Assembly (NCBI GenBank): GCA_025765615.1
Contig: JAIVFJ010000344.1
Coordinates: 1 to 60,735, forward strand
Reading direction: 5' to 3'
Source: Zopfochytrium polystomum
Lineage: Eukaryota > Chytridiomycota > Chytridiomycetes > Chytridiales > Chytridiaceae
Length of the DNA: 60,735 nucleotides
The translations under genes were made by a program, and so were the position numbers. Of the stretch, positions 52,504-60,348 are shown in pieces. Each line of letters begins with the position of its first letter. Position 1 is the first letter of the stretch. The notes beneath the pieces were generated by a model. The model was not told the DNA's origin, made no database searches, and was given only the letters and a program-made list of their open reading frames with translations.

Positions 52504-53176
52504 TTAATCGCTGTCCCCTAATTGCTTCTTTCTTATTATTGGTTTTTTAGCATTCTCTTTTCTTTCTATTGTGTTTGTCTCATCGAACTCCACTATGCAC
52601 TTTGTGTTAAACGCTTTACCATAACATATATATAACACTTCTGTCTGCTCCTTTTTCATGCTTTCTTTTAGCACTTTTAGCATTATTCTCTCCCCTCTCT
52701 TTTTTGGAAATTTTTTGTTTTCGTGCATCTACATTATATCTTATAAACACTACTGGCTTTTCCAACTTCATTTTTATCTTCTCCATCCTCTCTATTTCTG
52801 TCTCATTTGTGTGTCCATTCTTAAAATGTTGAAATTCATCTACTTCCACTATTACATAATGTTTTTTGTTTTTCCCTTGTAACAAAAAGTCTGGTCTATA
52901 TCTTATTTCATTTTGCTCTCCTCCACATTCACATGATGTTTCATATTTCCCTGTTTCTTCATTATATATGTCTATGTGATGTACATATCCTGTAAATTCT
53001 CCTTTACAATCATATTCATAACATCCTGACTTTCTTACTGTCCTATCATGTACAAATTTGTAGGCTGCTTCTGTTAATAGTCTATACACTCGCATTTCTT
53101 TTTTCCCTGTCCTTTTGCAACATTTTTCACATGCTTTTGACCATTCCCTCCCTCTCTCCTTCCATCTCTGCTCCAC
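52504..53176 (-). pseudogene. PD-(D/E)XK-type nuclease, virus-like, frameshifted
   Basis: The frame starting at 53176 encodes paired Cys motifs (CEKCCKRTG, CECGG), then RYRPDFLL, HYVIVEVDEFQH and VVFIRYNVDA. The spacing D ... E-x-D-E-x-x-H then I-R-Y-N matches the PD-(D/E)XK/VSR-like endonucleases common in large DNA viruses; Asp of PDF, Glu and Asp of VEVDE are the metal ligands expected. Near 52700 the apparent C-terminus moves to another frame (52728-52504), after an AAAAAAGAGAGGGG run, so one indel probably separates it into two frames. It ends at the 39-base terminal sequence. Confidence 0.6.
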
Positions 53177-53298
53177 ATTTTATACACCCGCGTTGTTAAC
53201 TCTATGTTCTCCATTTATACTTCTGACTAACACTATATATTTTCTTCCTCTCCACGCTCCATATTTAAAGCTTATTTCATTGCAATTTTTGACCACTA
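53177..53298. promoter_or_regulatory. Divergent promoter region of nuclease and small ORF
   Basis: 122 AT-rich bases separate the minus-strand nuclease start and the plus-strand 83-residue ORF. It includes ACACTATATATTTTC (53228-53242), a TATA-like run. Confidence 0.35.
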
Positions 53299-53550
53299 AT
53301 GCTATCTGTGGACCTTCTTCAACTCATTGAGAATATGTCTCAGCGTGACCTTGTTCGCCTCCATCTTCATGTTTCTTCTAAAATAGACGATCTTAAGAAA
53401 AACAATTTAAGTGCTCTTCATTCCACTATTTATGCTGTTAAAAACTTGGAAAAGCTTAATGAACGTCAAAAGAAGTTCTACCAACGTAATCCTCGCAAGA
53501 AACCATCTGAAATACCTTCTCACACTTTGTTAGATACATTTGTCAATTAA
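53299..53550 (+). CDS. Small helical protein, paralog of 56879-57130
   Basis: 83 residues, the same length as its paralog. Shared pattern: (M/L)S-x-x-D-(L/F)-(V/I)-R-L-(H/Y)-L, LKK/LKS, then H-x-x-(I/L)-YA-(V/I)-K with a Lys/Arg-rich stretch and a final L-D-x-(F/C). Predicted all-helical, with no known domain. Both copies lie between virus-type genes and are on the strand opposite to the nuclease and primase, so they are probably viral genes of unknown role. Confidence 0.65.
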   Translation: MLSVDLLQLIENMSQRDLVRLHLHVSSKIDDLKKNNLSALHSTIYAVKNLEKLNERQKKFYQRNPRKKPSEIPSHTLLDTFVN

Positions 53551-53571
53551 AAAGTACCTGACCCACCACAT

Positions 53572-53612
53572 ATAATATATCAAAATTTTTCAAAAAAGTT
53601 TTAATATATTAT
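53572..53612 (+). terminator. AT-rich hairpin after the small ORF
   Basis: ATAATATAT-C-AAAA pairs with TTTT-A-ATATATTAT (one mismatch, 13-base loop), 21 bases after the stop. Giant viruses of the mimivirus group end mRNAs at AT-rich hairpins; the position here fits that rule. Confidence 0.5.
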
Positions 53613-53700
53613 TTCACACAATCATTTTTAGCTGGTAGTGCTTCTTTGGGAAACCCGTCGAACAGACGTCCATACATTCTATTTTATTCCGCAAACATAT

Positions 53701-53732
53701 TATATGAAATTTTTTTGAATATTTTTCATATA
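53701..53732. terminator. AT-rich hairpin
   Basis: TATATGAAA pairs with TTTCATATA around a 14-base loop. It is related in sequence to the perfect hairpin at 60309-60348. Confidence 0.45.
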
Positions 53733-53754
53733 TTATTTTTTTATTCAGCAGATT

Positions 53755-54130
53755 TTTTAATCGACTCAAATTTATTTTATTGCCACTCATTTTTAATTGT
53801 TCCATTTTTTTTTATGAACATTTTTATCGACCCGTTAAATCATAATTTATGTATTTCACACCCATGTTTTATCGACTCGTTTCACTTTGTTCCATTTCTG
53901 TTTTGAGTATTTCTTATCGACTTAATTAGTAGAATTTTTCGTATTACATCACCATATTTTATCGACTTGTTTTTAATTGTTCCATTTTATTTTTTGACCC
54001 TTTTTATCGACTCGCTAAGCCATACTTTATGTGTTTCACACCCACGTTTTATCGACTTGTTTTTAATTGTTCCATTTTTATTTTTGACTTTTTTTATCGA
54101 CTTGTTTCATTTATGTTTTTCAAACTTCAC
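53755..54130. repeat. Dispersed TATCGAC-containing repeats
   Basis: TTTATCGACT or a close variant occurs about nine times at 30-60-base spacing, often followed by TGTTTTTAATTGTTCCATTTT or by a TTTCACACCCA segment. No ORF is convincing here. Inverted matches (AGTCGATAAAA, TGGAACATTTTAA) at 54265-54390 face them. Confidence 0.65.
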
Positions 54131-54519
54131 TGACACATTCATCGTCATAAAAATGGTTGTTCCAAAAATGTAGTTTTTATCCACTTGTGTCAAAATTTTT
54201 GATAAGCCTTATTTATAAAACTTTTGATTTTTCTATACAAAAATCTCTTTCCAAAAAACTCTCTTGAGTCGATAAAAAACAACATTTTGGAACATTTTAA
54301 TTTATGACACGTTTTTGTGATACCTCTATTGATTTTTTTTTTAAAGTTGAGTTGATAAAAACACTCAAAAAACATTTTGGAACATTTTAATTTTAAAAGT
54401 CTTCAGGAGTCATAATGTCTTCTTCACAAATTTTAAATCTAACACCTATCCATCCCATGCCAACTTTTTCTGATTTTCTAATTTTTTTGGCTTTCCAATC
54501 CACACTACTCCCCCACTTA
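54131..54519. other. AT-rich spacer downstream of the helicase
   Basis: Contains two copies of AACATTTTGGAACATTTTAA (54281-54300 and 54369-54388). The minus-strand helicase sequence may continue in another frame as far as about 54400. Confidence 0.4.
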
Positions 54520-55785
54520 TCAGTAAACACTCTTTCCTAATGCTTTTTGAACCACACTCATCTTCACACTTGTGTCATTCATATGGAAATGTACATCTTT
54601 AACAAATAGTTTCACATCATTGATTTTTTTGTCGTTCGGGTCTACTCTTTCTAAATTGTCATTAACCCAATTTGCGTATAAATCGTTTTCATTCTTGTAT
54701 CTCAATGTTCTTGACATTACTTCTTCTGGAACAGGAACTTTTTTGTCCAAGTATTCTATTAATATGTTCATAAGGGCTTGTCTCCAAGTTACATCATCTT
54801 TAATTTTATCATTGAGATCCGAATCAATTTTGAATTCATTAGGATTGTTAGGATCTGGATTATCAACAAACTTGCTCGTAAATTCAACAACTCTTACTCT
54901 TCTGAAAATTGCAGAATCTTCTCCACATATATCAGGTAATTTATTACACGCCAAGAATAACTTTGCATGAAGTTCCATGTTTTCTTGTGGTTTAAATAGT
55001 TGTCTAACTGCCAATACATCACCTCCCGAAATTTGTTTGATTACACCCCCATTTATTCTATCGTTTTCTTCAGGTTCACTCATACATGCAAATCTCATAT
55101 CCTTAAGTGCAACCAAGTGTGGTGTTGCAGCTGCAGCATTCCCCTTAATTTTTGTGATAGCACTTGGATCCAATGCGTAACCAAATTCTCCTATCGTAAA
55201 TTTCATTAAATTTAAAAGTTGTGATTTTCCATTTGATCCCCCTGGACCAATCATAAATATAATCCTTCTATTTCCTATTCTAGGATTTAAACAATCACTC
55301 ATACGTTTTAGCATGTACTCTCTAATTTTTTCATTTGGAATTATTTGCTCGATAACTTTCATAACTTTTCTTGTATCTACATCAGGATTATATTCATACC
55401 CAGTTGACATTGTGAAAAAATCATCATGTCGTGATTCTCTGAATAGTTTCAATTTCATATCATATGTTCCATTTGTAAATGGTATTAAATCTTTGTTTTT
55501 ATTTAACTTATTGTAAAATGCTTCCTCTTTATCATATAATTCATTTTCCAAAATTTTCCTAATATTCGATTTATAACCAGATGATCCAAGTAGCTCAATT
55601 ATTCTGTTATACTTTTTTATTCTATCCTTATCATGATCATTACATTTATCTCTTAAATTTTCATAGATTGTTTTTGTTTTAACAATTTCTTGCCATATAG
55701 AAGCACCTTTATCTGTTCTCCAACTTATATTATTAAAATAATACCATTTATCTAAAAAAAAATACTTGTTCTTCACCAGCTCCAT
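54520..55785 (-). CDS. D5-like SF3 helicase of viral type
   Basis: 421 residues. An N-terminal D5_N-like region (KWYYFNNISWRTD) precedes the SF3 ATPase: Walker A GPGGSNGKS, Walker B with MSEPEE, motif C LFLACNKLPDI, and the Arg finger region FRRVRVVEF. Such proteins are replicative hexameric helicases of nucleocytoplasmic large DNA viruses, virophages and polinton-like viruses. The frame overlaps the upstream primase frame (stop and start share TAATG), and helicase-like residues continue upstream of the ATG in this frame, so the pair was probably one primase-helicase split by an indel. The AT content and A/T codon endings differ sharply from the host genes. Confidence 0.88.
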   Translation of the reverse strand: MELVKNKYFFLDKWYYFNNISWRTDKGASIWQEIVKTKTIYENLRDKCNDHDKDRIKKYNRIIELLGSSGYKSNIRKILENELYDKEEAFYNKLNKNKDLIPFTNGTYDMKLKLFRESRHDDFFTMSTGYEYNPDVDTRKVMKVIEQIIPNEKIREYMLKRMSDCLNPRIGNRRIIFMIGPGGSNGKSQLLNLMKFTIGEFGYALDPSAITKIKGNAAAATPHLVALKDMRFACMSEPEENDRINGGVIKQISGGDVLAVRQLFKPQENMELHAKLFLACNKLPDICGEDSAIFRRVRVVEFTSKFVDNPDPNNPNEFKIDSDLNDKIKDDVTWRQALMNILIEYLDKKVPVPEEVMSRTLRYKNENDLYANWVNDNLERVDPNDKKINDVKLFVKDVHFHMNDTSVKMSVVQKALGKSVY

Positions 55786-56783
55786 TACAAGATGTGCTGT
55801 ATCATCTTCTGTAAAACCACCGCTTTAATTTTTTCTCTTAATTCTGGATCAATGCTTACTGTGCATTTAAGTCGTCTTTCTACAATAGCCTTAATCTCAT
55901 TTGTGAAATTCTCGTATTTTATCTCTCTGTAATCCATTTCTTCAGTATTACATGATGGATCGTGACATTTTCTTCTCAAATGTGTTTCTGTTAATGTAAA
56001 ATATTGATGTTGACTGTTATGATCATATGGTTTTAATATTCCATTATTTAATTTATTGTAATAAAAGCATCTCTTCAATGATGTTGATATAATAATAATG
56101 TTCTTATTTTTATCCAAAAATATTGTCTCTATATCATTTTCAGCTATATCAAAGTTTTCACCAAGAAAATCTTTGATTTGATTTTCCTCTTCACGTGTGA
56201 TTTTGATTTTATCACTGTCACTTTCATTTACAAGTGTTCCAGCCTCAGAGATAGTATCTGTGTCTTTTCTAATATTATTATTTGGTGAAAGACTCTTTAA
56301 TTTATTAATTTCTTCAATTGTTAATTTTCGTAATGGTTTATTATTTATAATTTTGTAACCTTGTCCTTCAAAACAACATTTCTCATTTGCCAGAATATCT
56401 ATATGATATTTTACGTTTACATAACTTGGAAAGTCACATACTGGATGTTGAAAGTATATATGGTGTCCACCTGAAAATGTTTGTGTTATAAATGTATCTT
56501 CTTCTGACAGCGGTTTTATGTTTTGTTCATACCACTTTTTTGCACTATATTCATCATCTTTGTTATCAAGGTCAACAACAAGTATATTGGTTTTTTTTCC
56601 GGTTAAAATTGCTATATTTGGTTGATTATCATAAATTGGTGTTGTAATTTTTGTCCAATTATTGGGAAATCCAGTGGGCCGTTTTGTATTATTATTTTTT
56701 TTCTCAATGTTCACTCCAAAATATACCCAATTATTTTTTTCTGCTATGTCTATGATTTCTTTTGTTTCTACTATGTTTCTCAT
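55785..56783 (-). CDS. Archaeo-eukaryotic primase (Prim-Pol) domain protein
   Basis: 332 residues. The N-terminal half is a bifunctional primase/polymerase-like fold: TKRPTGFPNNW, NIAILTGKKTNILVVDLDNK with the two catalytic Asp, then TFSGGHHIYFQ with the conserved His. A probable zinc site (CHDPSC) and an alpha-helical tail follow. In viruses this domain is usually fused to the SF3 helicase that here follows in a shifted frame. The product makes primers for viral DNA replication. The start at 56783 is placed at the first ATG after an AT-rich divergent promoter. Confidence 0.8.
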   Translation of the reverse strand: MRNIVETKEIIDIAEKNNWVYFGVNIEKKNNNTKRPTGFPNNWTKITTPIYDNQPNIAILTGKKTNILVVDLDNKDDEYSAKKWYEQNIKPLSEEDTFITQTFSGGHHIYFQHPVCDFPSYVNVKYHIDILANEKCCFEGQGYKIINNKPLRKLTIEEINKLKSLSPNNNIRKDTDTISEAGTLVNESDSDKIKITREEENQIKDFLGENFDIAENDIETIFLDKNKNIIIISTSLKRCFYYNKLNNGILKPYDHNSQHQYFTLTETHLRRKCHDPSCNTEEMDYREIKYENFTNEIKAIVERRLKCTVSIDPELREKIKAVVLQKMIQHIL

Positions 56784-56878
56784 ATTGTTTTCTCCTTTAC
56801 TTTATGTATGAGAAATAAAATTCACTTTTTACGCGCTTTTTATTTAAAACAATTTCTTCTCGCTATTATGTAATAAAT
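56784..56878. promoter_or_regulatory. Divergent promoter, primase and small ORF
   Basis: 95 bases between two divergent starts. TTTATTTAAAACAATTTC lies near the middle; no known viral early box (AAAATTGA) is exact here. Confidence 0.4.
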
Positions 56879-57130
56879 ATGGACTCATATCCTCTTAAAG
56901 AACACGTAAAAACACTTTCAAAAACAGATTTTATACGACTTTATCTTGCTATCAATGAAGAATTCGCCCATTTAAAATCTGAAAATCCAAATACTGTCCA
57001 TCATCTCCTCTATGCCATTAAACGCCCTGATAAAATTCGGGAGATGTCCTCTCGCTATCATAATCGCAAAAAGCAACAACAATATCCTGATCCTGATCAA
57101 CAACTACCAAAACTTCTCGACTGTATTTAA
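56879..57130 (+). CDS. Small helical protein, paralog of 53299-53550
   Basis: 83 residues: LKEHVKTLSKTDFIRLYLAI opens it, then HHLLYAIKRPDKI and a basic segment. It aligns end to end with the ORF at 53299. Divergence between the two is high, so the duplication is old and both have stayed open, which suggests they are translated. Function unknown. Confidence 0.68.
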   Translation: MDSYPLKEHVKTLSKTDFIRLYLAINEEFAHLKSENPNTVHHLLYAIKRPDKIREMSSRYHNRKKQQQYPDPDQQLPKLLDCI

Positions 57131-57428
57131 AGCATTCGATTTTTATACACCTTCGTAATTGTTTATAAAAATCATGTGCTTTTTCAACCATAAATGTACA
57201 AGAGATTTTTCCTCATCAACAACTACCACATCTTCTCGACTCAGTTTTTATTCTTAGAAACCATCATCGTCGTAATTGTTTATAGAATTCTCATATATAT
57301 TTCTGACAATAAAAGACGGTAAGAACGTTAACTAACATAATCAATCACATTTCGTCGTTTGACTCGAAATCCATTGTACATTTTGTTTGCACAATGTATT
57401 ATTCTTTCCCAGTGCCCATTCCCGACAT
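57131..57428. other. AT-rich spacer with a repeat shared with 60200-60275
   Basis: 57321-57400 resembles 60200-60275 (shared ACTAACAT, ATTTCGTC, TTTGACTC and ATTGCACATTTTGTT-type words). No gene is visible. Confidence 0.55.
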
Positions 57429-59065
57429 TTAGATAAGTCCTTTGTCAAACAATTCTTTATACTTTCTCAATAACAGCACTTGTAAGCCCTGTGTTATTTC
57501 TTGTTCTTCTTCATAATATGAAATTATGAAGTCTAGGTGTCCCCACAAATTCATACCTGTATTTGATTGTTTTCACTTTATGTTTAAACCACCTTGGACG
57601 TACATCAAACTGAGGTTTATAATTGAAATGCACATGGATTGTATAAGTTCTTGGATATCTTTTTCCTCTCCATGTCAAATCATCAAGTTGTTTTATCAAG
57701 TCTTTCTTTATTACTTTTTCGTCAGTCACTATATACATAAGAACCAATCTTGCTTTGTCAAACCACTCTACATTGTTACTTAATTCTTCAGTCAATATGT
57801 CGTCAAACATACATGCCTTTGCATAACCTCCAAATATGTGCAATACCTTTTCAGTCACAAACTCTTTCCATTACTCGTCGTTCCTTCATGTAAAATTAAT
57901 AAGTCATCTCTTGGAATTCCAACAAATGTTTTTGCAAATAGTTCTAGTACAAAGTCCACATCTTTGTCATATATGTCTTTTAATATCTTCATTGCCAATT
58001 CTGTTGATGCTTCTGGTTCATAATTCACATAACTCTGCATTGTTATAAGGTCCTCAGGTCTTAAATCCTTGAATTCTCCTGTCTCCAAATTGTATAATCC
58101 ATTCTTGAATGCAAATAATACAGGATTCGTATCAAATATCTTTTCACTTACACTGCATATCTTTTTTAATTCTTTTACTGTTTCTTTAGCCTCATCCAAG
58201 TCTATTCTGCTCAAATTCTCTTCACTTTCTCTCCATATTTCTATAAATGTATATCCTTCTAAGGGGACGGTTCAAGTGCGTCCCCCCTTTCGCGGAATTT
58301 TTGAAAAATCAAAAAGGGTGGTTCAAAGGGGGACACATCCCCCTTTTCCTTCCATATTTCTTGTCCAATCAAAAGAAAGAGATCCAAGTCAAGTAGATGG
58401 CGGACAACCAAGTGAAAGAGAAGAGACCTCGTGGCCGTCCTCCGTCATCGTCCTTCGGGCGGGAGTGCGTCGCTGGAGCCGGGTGAGCGTCGCCGGAGCC
58501 GGATGACAAAGCAACTTTTTTTTTATTTTTATTGGAAGCGATTTTCAAAAAGGGGGATGGAAAATCAAAAAGTGACCCGCGGAGGTCCCCTCGCCGAGGG
58601 GGGAGAAAAGGGGGAACAGAAATTCCCTGATTGGCCGAAAAGAAATTCTTTTTTTATTTTCCAAAGGGGGGACGCACTTGAACCGTCCTCTAAGTCCTCT
58701 TCATCTAAATGTACATATATTCCTCTTTTTGGATCGTAGTATTTCCACCATTCTGTTTCAACTACATACTTGTAATGATGGTCTCTTTTATATCTCTCTG
58801 CTCTTTCTTTAACTGTTTCTTCTTCAAAATTCTGATATATCAAAGTCGGCATTTCCTTTTGACACTCTGCATTTGTCACATTCCAATTTATTTCCATCTT
58901 TTGAAATACTGAAATATACTTCACAACCATTAGGTCTACACAATTGAAATGTTTGTTTTTTAAAAATGCTTTTAGTGTTATTTGTTTTGACTCTTCTTTT
59001 ATATATTTTACTTCCACTTCTTCATTGTATTTTTCTTTTATATATTTTTTAAACTTCTCTTCCAT
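57429..59065 (-). pseudogene. Second D5-like SF3 helicase, interrupted by a MITE
   Basis: Minus-strand segments: 59065-58695 (N-terminal, EWWKYYDPKRGIYVHLDEEDL resembles the D5_N W-Y region), the MITE, then 58257-57855 (VLFAFKNGLYNLETGEF, and LILHEGTTSNGKS as Walker A), a frame change near 57858, 57858-57535 (Walker B and later strands) and a second frame change near 57530 before the end QVLLLRKYKELFDKGLI and stop at 57431. The reading frame on the two sides of the MITE is continuous if the insertion and one 6-bp duplication are ignored. It is a dead copy, diverged from the helicase at 54520. Confidence 0.75.
58264..58688. mobile_element. GC-rich MITE with 26-bp TIRs
   Basis: 425 bases bounded by perfect 26-base inverted repeats (58265-58290 and 58663-58688, beginning GGACGGTTCAAGTGCGTCCC) and by a 6-base target duplication TCTAAG (58258-58263 and 58689-58694). 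Subterminal sequence also has inverted words (TTTTGAAAAATCAAAAAG-like). There is no transposase frame, so it was mobilised in trans. Its base composition is unlike the viral DNA around it. Confidence 0.9.
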
Positions 59066-59125
59066 TTATCTATTTCTTTTTATTTATTTTTTCAATATTT
59101 TCTTATCGATCCGCACTCACCCAAC

Positions 59126-59828
59126 TTAAACTCGAGGTCTATTAAATGGAACTTCTCGTTTGACTGATTCAGGTTCTTTAACATTTTTATGATAGTATTG
59201 AATCATAATATTCATTAAAGCTTTTCTAAAGTAATCTGAATCTGAGTCTAGTTCAGAATCATTTGTGTGTATAGCTTTTGCACGTCAATTAAAGTATAAT
59301 TCTGGTAAAGTGTCACATAACACAAACACTTTTGAATGCACTTTAATAGTTACATCACCTTTACGTGGAAGAGTTAAAGGAATACTTTTATCACTTATCA
59401 AGTTCAAATATCTCTGAATAGTTCCACTAGCCATATGATATGGTGACATTGTCATGTACGCAAATTTCTTTTTTTTGAGATAAAACAAGTGATCGTTAGG
59501 ACAAGGGTAGTTTCTATCAGCTTTTATGATTTCATCACCTAGTAGTTCATATGAACTGAATTCAAATGCTTTTATCATTAGATCTACAAGTTTCTTACCA
59601 CTAGGTCCACTCAAATAAACAATACTTTGACCAGTGTGGAATAGTGCATCACTCATAGATTTTTTCAAGTATTCACAGACCATCTAACTCATCATAGTAA
59701 TACCATTGGTGTGTATAAGATGTCCTTTTTTTTGTCGATGTATATACAAATTTCCCTTTGAAACATTTGTGCATGTCATAATAACTATCGATGTTGTTTA
59801 ATAATACTTCTTCACTTATCTCTTCCAT
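59126..59828 (-). pseudogene. Third SF3 helicase, decayed
   Basis: From the ATG at 59828 the frame runs KGKFVYTSTKKRT, HQWYYYDELDG, then shifts near 59685; the second frame (59683-59285) has IVYLSGPSGKKLVDL, a Walker A that lacks the usual GKS/T, and VFVLCDTLPEL, which matches motif C. An in-frame TGA (near 59291) follows, and the sequence continues as DYFRKALMNIMIQYYHKNV, parallel to WRQALMNILIEYLDKKV of the helicase at 54520. The loss of the P-loop, one frameshift and one stop mark a non-functional copy. Confidence 0.65.
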
Positions 59829-59866
59829 TTTTTTTATGATATACTTTTTTTTTCTTTTTCTTCTGT

Positions 59867-59977
59867 GCCCTCGACCATTCCTGACACTTATATAAGTCCT
59901 TTGTCAAACAATTCTTTGTACTTTCTCAATAACAGCACTTGTAAACCCTGTGTTATTTCTTGTTCTTCATAATATGA
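59867..59977 (-). repeat. Orphan 3' end of another helicase copy
   Basis: About 100 bases almost identical to 57415-57520 and encoding the same minus-strand end (ITQGLQVLLLRKYKELFDKG). No helicase body lies to its right in the window, so it is the tail of a further, deleted copy. Confidence 0.7.
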
Positions 59978-60063
59978 TTTTTATTCTTTATGATTTAAAG
60001 CAATATACTCAAATATTTCAATGCACAAAAGTCATGTGACTTCGTTCCAAATTTTGTCATTAA

Positions 60064-60104
60064 AAAAGCCCCTAACACTGCTGGCTGCAGCGCTAAGGGC
60101 TTTT
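60064..60104. terminator. GC-rich hairpin with T tract
   Basis: AAAAGCCC pairs with GGGCTTTT, and inside it TAACACTGC pairs imperfectly with GCAGCGCTA around TGGCT. A T-rich run follows. The sequence ACACTGCTGGCTGCAGCGCT recurs at 60698-60717 within a wider 85-base repeat. Confidence 0.55.
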
Positions 60105-60308
60105 CTCTTTTCATTTTTTTAGAACTTCTTCATGTATTCTTTCGCTTCTTTTGTGAACATTATGTTCTCACCTATTTTCTGATACACAAATCTGTAATTG
60201 TATGAGAACTTCAACTAACATTTTCAATCACCATTTCGTCTTTGACTCACTATCTATTGCACATTTTGTTCCACAAACACCTTACGTCGCGCTTTGCATT
60301 TCTCCACC

Positions 60309-60348
60309 AATATTATATGATTTTTTTGAACATTTTTCATATAATATT
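60309..60348. terminator. Perfect AT hairpin
   Basis: AATATTATATGA and TCATATAATATT pair over 12 bp with a 16-base loop. A weaker version is at 53701-53732, with the same loop core TTTTTTTGAA. Confidence 0.5.

Larger units (their letters stand above)
49612..52508. mobile_element. Element X with 32-bp perfect terminal inverted repeats
   Basis: A 32-base sequence beginning GATAAATTTTTTTTAATAAG at 49634-49665 recurs inverted and without mismatch at 52433-52464. Outside it, a 39-base sequence (49612-49650, beginning CTATGGATGCCGAAAGGGAC) that overlaps the left repeat recurs in direct orientation at 52470-52508, where it opens the viral gene tract. GCATCC-TAT-GGATGC at the right joint (52465-52479) is palindromic. 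The same terminal sequence thus occurs three times: two direct, one inverted. Inside are AT-rich non-coding DNA and GC-rich repeat cassettes but no credible gene. Confidence 0.7.

Noticed and set aside
56784..56878. Mimivirus-type early promoter box
   Set aside because: The exact AAAATTGA octamer is not present in this divergent promoter, so no assignment was made.
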